From: Closterium sp. NIES-65
Taxonomy: Eukaryota > Streptophyta > Zygnematophyceae > Desmidiales > Closteriaceae
Direction: 5' to 3'
Assembly (NCBI GenBank): GCA_948144175.1
Contig: CANXME010002281.1
Location: 62,001 to 126,000, forward strand
Length of the DNA: 64,000 nucleotides
Part shown: one piece after another, positions 10,947-22,000 of the stretch
Layout of the letters: every line of letters starts with the position of its first letter
Numbering within the stretch: position 1 is the stretch's first letter
Position numbers and translations under genes: made by a program
Notes under the pieces: model-generated
The model's database searches: none
Told to the model about the DNA's origin: nothing
What the model saw: only the letters and a program-made list of their open reading frames with translations

Positions 10947-13900
10947 CTAAGAAGAATCACTTGCACTACTGCTGTCACTGTCATCACTACCACTGCCACT
11001 CTCAGAGGTTTCAACAACTCTGGCTCTGGATTTGCCCTTCCTCCAGGTAGGAAGCTCCCACGCATCTTCTTCAGCAGCCCTCTCTCTCTCCTTTGATTCA
11101 GACTCTTCTGCCTCTTTCCGTGTGCGTGTAGCTGCTTCTTCTGCTGCTGATGCTGCAGCGCACTTCTTCAGGTGATGGGACCGCCGTCGCTTCACCGGGC
11201 GTGATCCTTCAGCCATGACCACCTCTCGAGCCGGCCGCCTCTTCTTGCTGGCATACCACCTATCCACAAGCTCCTCTGTGTTCAGCTCGTAATCCAAAAG
11301 GGACACCGTCATCAGGTCGCCCAGTGTCGTGTCGCACAAGCTGCCCCGCACCCAGCTTTTGATGATGTTCTGGCGGTTGAAGTCGCGCTCACACTCAACA
11401 GTGCTGAGTGGTAGCACAGCAACAGCTATCCACAGGCGGCCGAGGTTTGGATAGGCTGACTCCCATTCCGGCGTTGAGAGCATCTGCGACAGGCTGTCGT
11501 GGAAGGACAGGTCTTCGTGGTGATGGGAGAGGATTGTCGTGAAGCTGGTGAGCTCCTTGGCGGCTTTGCCCCAGTCAACACCTGAAGGTGAGGGGTAGGG
11601 TAGGGTGTGGGACATCGGATATCATTGCAGAGAGTCAATTCTTGGCACGGCAGCAATAACGGAACAAGTAAAAACGCAGGTTTAAAAACAAACCGCTTAC
11701 CGGGGAGGGTGTCTGGATGGTTGGGCTTCTTCTTGAACAGGTTGCGCAGCGACTCAAGCCATTCGGGAAAACGACGCGCCCTCTTAGCGCGCGAACGAGG
11801 GTATCGTCCCTGCCAAAACAGACGGGCCCCGTCCAAGGACTTGAGACTCTTCATGCGATCCTCAATAAAGAATACAGTCCTCCCAGCAAACTTAGATGCT
11901 GCCTCCACGCACGACGCCAGGTTGCCCCCAAACTTCTCCTTCCCAATTAGGTCCTCATGCAGCAAGTAGGTGTGAGTCACGGGTTCTCCCGCGGTGTCGA
12001 TGCTTTCAACCTTCACTCCGCGTTACTCAGTGCTGCCGTGGTTCTTCATGAACGTCGCAAGACGACCACTGTTGTTGCCGAAGGTGGAGCCGTACTCCAC
12101 ATAGCGACTTGTCAAGATCAACGTGGTGTGCTGCACCATCGGCCGAACCTGCGTCGCATCAAGCTACACATATTTAACAGAAACAGAATTAGTCTCGGCT
12201 CACAGAAAGAAAGGATGCAAGGTGTAACTACACGTCCTTACCTGTCGTCGCTGGTTTTTGAGATTCGGGCTGTTCAGCTCCTGAAGCACGTCAACCAGAA
12301 AGAAGAGGAAAAACTGAAACTTCAGACTAGTAACTAGAGTGTACGTTGTCTTGTCGTACTCATGCAGCAGGACAACGGCAGCATGCAGGACGTCTGCAAA
12401 GCTCTGGATGGCGTCCCCGCGCGACAGCCAGTGGACGTCCTTAATGCCTTGCATCTCCAGGTTGGTCTCTGTAATGACCTCCTGCAGCTTCTTGAATCGC
12501 GCATGCTGCACTATGCTGCGGCCAAGAATGTCCGCGAAAGACCGGACGACTTTGTCGACGACATTGAACTCGGGAAATTCTTCAGCAGCATCCTTAGCAG
12601 CCAGAGCCTCCCTGTAGTTATAACACGAGTAGGATTAGTCGGAGGACAGCAAGTGTCAGATACATCACAACAGTAAAAACAACACACTACCTGTGGGCCA
12701 CGCAGTGGCACGGCACAATATGCGGCACCCCCGTTCGTAAGCGCGCCACCAAGCCTGTCTGACTGCCCGTCATCACGCTCGCGCCGTCCGTGGTCATGCT
12801 GCTGATCCTTGTCAGTTCGAGACCGCAAGCAGTAAGGTGTGTCAACAGGACCGCCTCAAGCGACCCGGCGTCGCACTTCTCAACGGACAAGTTCGCAAAG
12901 AACTCGGTAACCACCACCGTGCCACGGAGAAACGTGGCATACACAATCATGTGTTTGCCACGCCTTCGGTCGGTGCTTTCATCAAGTTGGAGGCCAACAA
13001 AGAGACTGATGCTGATGTGCTGCATCTGCTTCGCCTTCAAGTAGTACACCAGCGTTTCGACCAACAGCTTGAAACCATACCTGCGTCAACGAGGACACAA
13101 AAGGGGTATTCAGAAACCACAATGATGTGAACATATAAACTCACGTTGAACAATAAGTCCCTTGGTCCTTGACCGGCATATCTGGCGTCCCCATCTCTGC
13201 CATGAACTGCACGAGTGTCACGAACATGACAATGGGGGTGTCGGATTTGCAAAGGAAACGCACGGTGAGAAACAACTGTATCAAACGCCGAGTTTCCGCA
13301 CTCTTATCTCCAAAGTTGGAGATAGATGCCTGCTTCTTCTGCGGGGCTTCACGCTGCTCCAATCGGTCCTTCGCCTCCCGGTGCCGGATGCTCCACCGAT
13401 GCTTCCTCATCGTCTGCATCTGTATGTCGATGCCTCCCTCGCCCCGAGCGCCGTACTGTGACTCACGATCTGCGTACACCATGCAGATCTTGCACCTCAT
13501 GCAAGGTCGACCTTCGGCGGTGTCACCGATGATGAGCCAAGGGAAGTGGCGGCTCTACTGCTGCTTGGATTTTAGCTGCAGCTCCTCTAGCGACAGAACC
13601 TTCGGTCCGGCATTCTCGGCTCCGCGGCGCTCCCCTCCATCTTCCTCAGTTGTGGGATTCCCTGCAGAGGAAGGGCTTGGGCGTTTCGAAAACGGAAGCT
13701 TATTTTGCACAAATTTGGTCTTGCCAGTAAACCGCGGCGGGAGAAATGGGGAGCGGGATTGGAAGGGATTTTTTCTAGCAAGAACAGATGATGCGACACG
13801 TTGACCGGATGGCGAACCCCCATGGTGGCTTGATGTGGTTGGTGATCGCACGGGTGAAAATGGTATGAGCGGCTCGGCATCCATCTCAGCGAAAGGCTAC

Positions 13901-14094
13901 GACTGTTCGGCAGAATCGAGTTTCTCATTCTGACAGGCCGAAGGAGCAACAGCAGCAGCTGGGACTGGAGTAGGGGTGAAAACCCCCCCCGTAAGGAAAT
14001 CCAAGCCAGTGCGCGGGCGGGGCAACGCTGTGGAAGGAGGTGAAGCATGCAGAGTGGATACTGGAGGGGCCTCTGTGCGGGGGTCTACTGCCAT
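10947..14094 (-). pseudogene. hAT-family transposase, five exons, three in-frame stops
   Basis: Minus strand. Proposed exons: about 14094-13145, 13080-12691, 12611-12242, 12163-11701 and 11581-10947. The introns (64, 79, 78, 119 bp) have GT-AG ends, and the reading phase fits at every joint. Exon 1 has a low-complexity start and a C-x2-C motif (RCKIC) like a TTF/BED-type zinc finger. Exon 2 has the hAT catalytic start LQLDESTD and the MTTDGASVMTG and CHCVAHR blocks. Exon 3 has HWLSRGDAI. Exon 5 has the C-terminal dimerisation motif STVECERDF, then an acidic/Ser tail. In-frame stops: TAG 13897-13899, TAG 13555-13557, TAA 12023-12025. The ATG at 14094 is a guess, since the frame stays open to 14481. 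The gene is dead unless the TAGs are read through, and the TAA would still block it. Confidence 0.7.
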
Positions 14095-14487
14095 CTCGGT
14101 GGAACTACACACCGACTGGCTCTGGCTCACGAGGGTAAGATGAAGGTCACCTAATGCTGTGGGGAGTGAGGGGGGACCGTCTGAACCGAGCCGCATGCAT
14201 GAACGTCCTCTTATCTGCTGGAAGCAGCCACGCCATCCATCCCTCGCTGACCCGACGCGAACTGAGGGCTGTCGGTGTTGCAAATGCAGCCTTCTGCCGT
14301 GCGCTGGCACGAATATGCCAAACGAACTGGCAAGATTCGTGCCAACGGGGTGACTGCGGCGCAATGATGTGCGGTGGACCGGTGGTATTGTCACCGACCT
14401 CGGCAATGTACAGCCTGGCAGTGGCATCAAGGTAACGCGGCGGGTGGCTAGTCTCGTCCGTAACTGGCCAGGTGGGGGCATTTGTCT

Positions 14488-14686
14488 GTTTCAGACGAAA
14501 AAAAACTCGATGTCTGCAGTCTCAGACGAATCATATAAGGTTGTCTGGCAAATCAGACGAATAAAAAAAGTTTCTCTTAAAAATCAGATGACATAAAAAA
14601 GCTTGTCTACGGCATCAGACGAACCAGTAAAAAGGTGTTCAAATTCCAGAAATTCAGACACATAATTTCTGATAAAGTCAGCCCTG
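14488..14686 (-). repeat. hAT-1 subterminal repeat array
   Basis: At least five copies of TCAGACGA-like motifs, alternating with T-rich or A-rich spacers at roughly 30-bp intervals, between the transposase gene and the TIR. Inverted CAGAC...GTCTG pairs recur. Similar architecture occurs in MITE-1 (61882-62179). Probable transposase-binding sites by analogy with hAT subterminal repeats. Confidence 0.5.
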
Positions 14687-14694
14687 TTACCAAC

Positions 14695-14839
14695 CGAGCC
14701 GTTAGGTTGGGTTGCGACAAGCGAGGTGGCGGGAAAATGGTCGAGGCGAGTGTCGCGACTGGTAACGGTGCACAGTGTGAGAAGAACAGTAATGTACGTG
14801 CAGCAGGGATGCGGCGTAGGAAAGGGAAGTTTCATTACA
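14695..14839 (-). mobile_element. Gypsy-1 3' LTR, proximal part
   Basis: On the minus strand the polypurine tract AGGGGGGGGAAGG is followed by TGTAATGAAACTTCCC, taken as the LTR start (14839). About 70 bp downstream of the start match 37255-37335, including ACTGTTCTTC/ACTGTTCATG and the GCACCGTT segment. It is interrupted by hAT-1 at 14686. Confidence 0.55.
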
Positions 14840-15551
14840 CTACCTTCCCCCCCCTAAGGAGGCCCTCCTTACGAGAGTATGTGTACATCCTGGAAATTGC
14901 GGCTGCGCAGATAGTCGGTGTGGATGGGGTGGTTTTCAATTTTGTCCAGAGGTACCTACCGGTAGTTGTCTTCGGTCGACGTGCGATATTTCCAGCGATC
15001 CTACAAGCTCCACGTGCATCATGAACAAAGTGGCTTAGATTTTTCTCAAGTGTGATGCTTGGCTCGGTGGGTGGTCGTGTCATGCTGGCTGGGCGGTTGC
15101 GGGGCACTTGGCTTGTGGATGGTACATATGGGCGAAGCAGGCTGACGTGTGATGACGGGCTGACGTATGAGTCAGCAGGGAGGAGGAGATGGGCGGTGAT
15201 GGGGGTGATCATGTGGCTGATGCGAAATGGCCCGCAATATCGAGGGCGGAGTTTTGGGGCGATAGGCAGGCGGAGGTTTAGGGTGTCGAGTAGAACAAGT
15301 TCGTCGGGCTGGTAAGTAACGGGATGGCGGTGGCAGACGGCGTTGCGCTTAGCGATGACGTTTGTCTATTTTATTGCGGCTGCTGCCTGGCTCCGTGTTG
15401 CATGTAGTATTCTTCCAAATTGTTGTGCGCATGGTACTAGGTTGTCGAGATTCGGGGTCATGGGTACTGTTGGGTCTTGTAAGTAGTTCACGTAAAATGG
15501 CGACTGTTGGGTCATGGCTTGTTGTATGCTAACTCGATGAGCGGGAGCTGC
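14840..15551 (-). pseudogene. Gypsy-1 integrase C-terminal region
   Basis: Minus strand. ELAYNKP near 15535 is the end of the integrase catalytic domain. Then come a stretch matching the GDLVLL...RPRYCGPFRI type barrel, a SHVSLLRPY motif near 15100, and a tail that may be a degenerate chromodomain. The tail is open to 14835. Stops interrupt the first 200 bp. The coding region ends right before the polypurine tract. Confidence 0.65.
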
Positions 15552-17665
15552 TGTCAGAACATTATAGCTTACTTATTTGTGTAGGCTATAGTGGGGTATC
15601 CCATAGGGGGTACAACCCTATTAGGGTTTCATATTTGTACTCACTTCATTCATAGTTCATCCATTCTCGTTCACTTCTTCTCATGGTATCGAGCACGTTC
15701 CCCTGTGGGAACTGTTCTTAGGGCCCACCACCACTACCTCGTAACTTTTTTTTTCTGCCCGGAGCGCGCTATAGAGGGTCCCTACTCCTCTCAGTGGCAG
15801 GCAGCTATGGATGCAGAGATGGCTTCCTGGAAGTCCACAGGCACCTACGTTGACGCTGTTCCCCCTCCTGGGGCGAACATCGTCAGTGGCATGTGGATCT
15901 TCAGGGTGAAGCGGCCGCCGGGTTCTCCGCCTGTCTTCAAGGCGCGTTACGTGGCTCGTGGCTTCAGTCAGCGGCAGGGAGTTGACTACTTTCAGACCTT
16001 CTCCCCCACCCTGAAGATGACCACTCTTCGGGTACTACTGCACGTTGCTGCTCATCGTGACTACGAGCTGCACTCTCTCGACTTCAGCACAGCTTTCTTG
16101 CAGGGCAGCCTGCACGAGGAGATCTGGCTGCGTCGCCCACCTGGCTTCACTGGGTCTTTCCCTCCTGGTACCCAGTGGAGTCTCCGACGTCCAGTCTACG
16201 GTCTCCGCCAGGCGCCACGTGAGTGGCACGACACACTGAGGACTACGCTTGCGGCACTTGGGTTTGCTCCTTCTACTGCCGACCCGTCGCTGTTTCTGCG
16301 CACCGACACCTCTCTGCCGCCGTTCTACATCCTCGTGTACGTCGACGACTTGGTCTTTGCCACAGCTGACACTGCTGGACTCGCCTACGTGAAGTCCGAG
16401 CTGCAGAAGAGACACACGTGCACTGACCTGGGTGAACTGCGCAGCTACCTTGGCTTGCAGATCACCCGGGACAAAGCACGCCGCACCATTACCCTGACTC
16501 AGTCACACATGGTGCAGCAGGTCCTTCAGCGCTTCGGCTTCACGTACTCCTCGCCTCAGGCCACTCCTCTGCCTACTCGCCACTCACTCTCAGCTCTGCC
16601 TTCGGATGAGTCCGTAGAGTCGAGTGGCCCGTATGCAGAGCTTGTTGGCTGCCTCATGTACCTGATGACCTGCACACGACCTGACCTTGCATACCCTCTT
16701 AGCATTCTCGCACGCTATGTTGCTCCTGGGAGACACCGACCAGAGCACATGGCTGCAGCGAAGAGGGTGTTGCGCTACTTGTGCAGTACGTCGGGCATGG
16801 GGCTAGTGCTTGGAGGGCGCAGTCCAGTGGTCCTCACTGGGCACGCGAACGCTTCTTGGGCTGACGACTAGGCTACGCAGCGGTCGTCACAGGGTTACAC
16901 CTTCGGCCTTGGTTCCGGCTCTGTTTCGTGGCGGGCTACTCGCTCGTCTTCTGTTCTCGGCTCCAGTTGTGAGGCTGAGATCTACGCCGGGGCTATGGCT
17001 ACTCAGGAGCTTCGCTGGCTTACCTACCTGCTGACCGACCTTGGAGAGCCGCCTCGTTCTCCTCCAGTCCTGTACGTTGACAACAAGGCCATGCTGGCCT
17101 TGTGTCGAGAGCAGCGACTGGAGCACAGGACAAAGCACATTGCTCTCCGCTACTTTCTTGCTCGTGAGCTACAGCAGCGTGGACAGTTGCGACTTGCGTA
17201 CGTGGCCTCTGAGGCCAACACTGCTGATGTCTTCACCAAGGCACTTGCGCCTTGTGATCATCAGCGTTGCTGCACGCAGCTGGGTCTTGTGCCTGTCTTG
17301 CCTCACTTGCTCACTTCTTGACTTTGCTTGTACCCTGACCTATATATACTCTTGCTCTTGCTTGCTTGACTCTTGTATATCTCTATATATGATCTTGCAT
17401 GTGAACTGGCCTTGTGGCCCTTGAACTTGTGCTCGGAATGTGTGGTGACTTTGTGATCCACCCTGAGCTTTACTTTGCTTTGCTTGACTGGTCTTGTGAC
17501 CCCTTGTTCTCCTCCACTTTGCCTATGGGGGTGTGTCAGAACATTATAGCTTACTTATTTGTGTAGGCTATAGCGGGGTATCCCATAGGGGGTACAACCC
17601 AATTAGGGTTTCATATTTGTACTCACTTCATTCATAGTTCATCCATTCTCGTTCACTTCTTCTCA
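15552..17665 (+). mobile_element. Copia-2, internally deleted Ty1/copia element
   Basis: LTRs 15552-15683 and 17534-17665 (132 bp, two differences seen), flanked by perfect target duplication GCTGC (15547-15551 and 17666-17670). PBS TGGTATCGAGCACG follows the 5' LTR. From the leader (CTGCCCGGAGCGCGC, 15755-15769) the sequence jumps straight into the RT domain at about 15770, so gag, protease and integrase are deleted. Same family as Copia-5 and Copia-7. Confidence 0.9.
15770..17321 (+). pseudogene. Copia-2 reverse transcriptase and RNase H
   Basis: RT from about 15770 with VYVDDLVFA near 16340-16365, followed by RNase H with DASWADD-like NASWADD, CEAEIYAG, and DNKAMLALC near 17085. One TAG at 16869-16871 replaces the Gln codon conserved in relatives (WADDQATQ). 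The frame reopens after it and ends with TGA at 17319-17321. An apparent ATG at 15591 lies inside the LTR and is not a real start. Nothing upstream encodes gag or protease. Confidence 0.85.
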
Positions 17666-17670
17666 GCTGC

Positions 17671-17882
17671 TACTCCCACGTGGTTGGGTCATCCCACGTG
17701 GCTCGAATCAACTGTTCCATGGTCTGGTTTTTCTTTTCTATCCGTCCGTCTGTCTCGGGGTGATACTATGACTAAACTATAGTCGCATGCCAAACTGCTG
17801 CCACAGGATCCGAAAAAAAGTTGCTTGTCAATTTCGTGCCGCAGTCGCTAATGATGGCCACTGGTATCACGTGTAGTCGAAG
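17671..17882 (-). pseudogene. Gypsy-1 integrase core fragment
   Basis: Minus strand: AIISDCGTKLTSNFF near 17810-17860, then YHPETDG near 17745, the second and third blocks of a Ty3/gypsy integrase core (family form ISDRGTKFTS...YHPQTDG). Two stops lie between them. It is bounded by Copia-2 and Copia-3. Confidence 0.75.
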
Positions 17883-18905
17883 TGCGGAGATACTCGTACA
17901 ACAGGAGCTTGACCATGGGGAAGCCACGCGTGTGAGATGGATCTCTGCGTTCGTTCACTTAGTCGTTTCCAAGTGCTCACACTGCTTGCTAGTTTACGGG
18001 GGAAATTGGCAAAAGTTTCACTAGGAAAACATGACAACAAGTGCTCAGAATGATAGCAACACCACTGGCAACACAGACAACATCAGAGCTAGCTAGGCTG
18101 CTGGTCGACCTCCAGCGCAGCACAGTCGACCGCGATCTAGCACATCAAAGCTCGCATCGCTCCAGCGCCTCAGAGTAGCGGCTCGCCAACGTTGCAAGTC
18201 CACGGTGTGCCAACTCTGCAGCAAGCCGGCTGCACAGCGTTGCATTTGCGAGACAACGGTGCACCAGCGTCGCAGGTGTGCGCAGCTGGTTGGTGCGCCA
18301 CTCCTATTCACGTGCACAGCCCAGACGCCTGGCAAAGTCCACGCCAGCGACTGCGCCCACCAGCCACGTCGACCTCGAGATACCACCCCCTGGTCGACCT
18401 TGCAGAAATTACCCCTCGTGACCTTTGCACACGTCGCAACCCCGTCTAGTCGTCCAGCCCAGTCGGTCGCCGGCTACACCAAACCCGGCGTCCCAAGGGC
18501 GACATCCTGGCATCCAAGTCGGCGTCCACTCGCCTAGGACGCCGTCCAGGCGTCCAGGTCGGCATCTAGGCGCCCGGGACGCCAAGCAGACGCCCAAGTT
18601 GGCGTCCAGGCGCCCGGGACGCCGAGCAGACGCCCAGGTCGGCGTCCCACCGCCCACGACGTCGAGCAGACACCGAAGTCGGCGTCCAGGCGCCCAAGAC
18701 GCCATGCAGAGCCCCATGACGCCGCGTAGACACTAAGGACAGCGCCCACCTGCTTAGCGCCCTCCAGCTAGGCAGCCCCCAGCTCAACGCCTTTGCAATG
18801 GCCCCCGTGCCCACTACTATAGGGCGGCTGCATCCCCCCTTACACCCGGCCACGAGGTCGGCTCCGCCCAAGCGAAGACGGGGCCAAACACTACTCCCGT
18901 TGACA
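17883..18905 (-). mobile_element. Copia-3 3' LTR
   Basis: About 1,023 bp direct-repeat partner of 24289-25294. It contains a GC-rich internal repeat around GGCGTCCAGGCGCC (18480-18730). Purine-rich GCAGAGGAG precedes it on the minus strand. Long open frames crossing this repeat are not credible genes. Confidence 0.8.
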
Positions 18906-19033
18906 CTCCTCTGCTGCGTTCACGCTTGGGCACCCAGCCCACACGGCAACACTTTTCAGAGAATAGCTCGGCGGCGTGCACACAACACACAGCACGCTGG
19001 ACACCGCACCAGCCATGCAGGAGAGCATGGCAC

Positions 19034-22000
19034 CTACTTCTGCATGTTGTTGTCGCCGTCGCCGACTTCAGGCAGGCGCATTTGGCCAATCGAGAAGGAG
19101 CACCGGTTGAAGGCTGGGTAGTGCAGCGCCTTTGTCAGGAAGTCGGCCGGCTGCTCGGTGGTCGGGATGTACCTCAACGCAAACTTCCCGCGCTTCACCA
19201 TGTGCTGCAACCAGGCCTGTTGTCGCTCCATGTGTTTGAGGTTGCACGTCAACCCCATGCCCTCGGTGACTATGATGGCCAACTTGTTGTCCACCCTCAG
19301 GACAGTCGACTTCCCGGCGTCCAGCTGCCGGAATTCTGCCAAGAGGAAACAAAGTCGGCGTCCTTCCTTCCCGGCTTCAGTTGCCATCACGTACTACGAC
19401 TCGGTCGACGACACCGTCACGCACTAGATGCGCTGGCCTGACCAGAAAACTGCTACCCCTCCGTAGACGAACACGTAGCCACTCGTGCAAGTCCAATTCT
19501 GCTTGTTGCCAGCGTCGTCGGCATCTGCATAGCCAACCAGCTCCAGCGTCTCCGGACCACCGCCAAACTTCAAGGCGGTGTCACGCGTATTGGCGAGGTA
19601 GGTGAGGCAATGGTCGGCCTCGCGCTAGTGCTGGTCGCTCCTCACCGTGAGGTCTCTCCCCAGCTTGCTGAAGGCAAAGGCGATATCCGGCCTCGTCGTT
19701 GTCGCCGCAAACTGCAGAGAGCCGACCTTCTTCCGGTACTCTTCCTGGCGCTCTTGTGCCTCCTTGTCGTTGAAGGTGAGCTCGGCGTAGGCATCGACAG
19801 AGACCGGCATCTTCGGGGTCCGACCGCCCTGCTCCTTGTCGATGAAGCGCCTTCGCAGCTTGTCGGCGTAGCCCTGCTGGTGCACCCACACCTTCCTCGT
19901 TGGCCTGTCATGCACGATCTCCAGGCCGAGGTACTTCTGGACCGGTGAAATCTCACGCAGCTCGAAGGCGGCCTCCAGCAGCTCCTTCAGCTCCCTCAGC
20001 ATCGCGGTGCTGCTGCTGGCGGCGAGAAAGTCGTCGACGTAGACCAGCACCCAGCATGTCACTTTGTCGGCGCCGACCTTGAACTAGAGAGCTTCGTCGA
20101 CCTGGCTCTTCTTCCCACCAACGCTGACCAGCACGTCCTTGAGCGCCTTGTACCACAGCAGCGGTGACTGCTTCAGCCCGTAGAGGCTCTTCAGCAGCTT
20201 GCACGCATGGCTGGTCCCGTCGTTGTAGTGGTCCGGCTGGTACATGTACAGCACGCGGTCAAGCCTGCTCTGCAGGAAGGCGTTCTTCATGTCCAGCTGA
20301 TCAGGTTGTGGTCCAGGACAGCAATGATGCTGAGGAAGATCCTCAGCGTGACATAGCTACTCACTGACGCGTACGTCTCGTCGTAGTCGGCGTCGTACAC
20401 CTGCATGAAGCCTTTCACGACCAGCCTCACCTTCTCGCACTCTACGGTGTCGTCGATGCAGTACTTCGTCATCAACACCCACCCATTCTTCATGATGTTG
20501 ATGCCGGGGGGGCGCTCAACCAGCTCCCACATGCCATTGCCGATCAGACTGAGAAACTCCTCGTCTATGGCGGCTTTCACCGCCTTGCCCTTCCAGCTTG
20601 CCAACGCCTCCTTCACCATCATCGTTGCGATGTCCCAATGGTGCTCGGGGCCGGCGTGCCAATCAGGGTCGAGCTCCGGAAACTCCTCATTATCCTCGGC
20701 GTTGTTGTATGCCACATCGTCGTCATTGTTGTCGTACAGTGTGGTGAATGCGGCCGGCGGGAGACACACATGGTAGGTTGGCCGTTTCGGCAGCCTCCGG
20801 ATTCGACCTGAACACCACAGTTCAGGCTGCTCGGGGTTAAACTCCACTACGTCGTCGTCGGTAGACTTCCCGGTGTCCGACTGCTCCTCTTCAGCTTTGC
20901 CGGCTTCACAGTCCTCGACGTCCTGCTGCACCAAAGCCGGCGTCCCAGCTGACTTCTCCCCTGTTGTCGGCTCCCCGACCGACATCTTCGTTGCTGACAG
21001 CTTCTCTGTCAGCTCCACCATCCTTTGCTCCCCTGCCGGCGGCTTCCCTGCAGAAGCCCCCCTCGCCTTTGTCGGCGTTGGCTCCTCGGCCTGCTGCTCT
21101 GCTTCCTTCATCAGTTCCGCTTCCACTCCGACTTGTTTGACGCCACGTCGGCCACCGGCGATGCCCTTGGCCGGCGCCACAAGCAGCGCCCCACTGCTCC
21201 CCTTATCGCCGGAGGCCGACGTCGGCGTCGGCGATTGCAGAACGGCCACGGGAGGTGGGATAGCAGGGGGAGGGGAAGATGGGAGGACTTCCTCGGCGTC
21301 CTCTTCAGCAGGCTCACCGACCCCGGTGAGAAGAGGGAGTGTCGCCATGGAGGTGTCCGTCTGCAGGTTGGTTGGCATCCATCCTGACGCTCGCCCGTGC
21401 TGGGACCTCCACACCTCCAGCGACAGCGTCTCGTAGAACACCACGTCCGACATGCTGACTACCTTGTTGTCGGTGATGTCGAGGAACTCCCAGCCATTGC
21501 TCTCCTCCAACACACCAAGGTGAAGGCCCCACCTGGCCTTCGGCTTCAGCTTCCCACCACGCTGCTGTTTGGGGACTAGGAAATGCAACATACAGCCCCA
21601 CAAACACGCCAGCGACAAGTCGGGCTTCCTCCCGGTCAACAGCTGGTACGGCATCGTCCCCGGCATCAGCGCCGACCTCTCAAGGCAGTTGCGGACCCAG
21701 ACCGCCTGCCGCAGAGCGAGGTGCCGACCAGTGGTGCTGCATGCCCATGTGCAGCAGCATCGTCTGCACAGACTCCACCACCGTCCTCATCTCTTGCTCT
21801 GCCGTTCCATTCTGTTACGAGGTGTATGGGCAGGCCAGATCGTGGACGATCCCCTTGCCGTCCACGAAGGCGGTGAAGTCCTTCCCGAGGAACTCCCCTC
21901 CCTGGTCAAAACACAGCATCAACACCGAATTCTTTGTCTGCTGCTCAACCGTCACCCGCCACTGCTCAAACTCCCGCAGCATGTCAGACTTCCTGGTGAC

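Larger units (their letters stand above)
10723..14686 (-). mobile_element. hAT-1, decayed autonomous hAT DNA transposon
   Basis: 3,964 bp bounded by terminal inverted repeats: CAGGGCTAACTTTA on the plus strand at 10723 and CAGGGCTGACTTTA on the minus strand ending at 14686 (one mismatch). Flanking 8-mers TTACGAGC (10715-10722) and TTACCAAC (14687-14694) match at 6 of 8, fitting the 8-bp hAT target duplication after decay. It contains a spliced hAT transposase gene on the minus strand and a subterminal array of TCAGACGA-type motifs at 14488-14686. Confidence 0.65.
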
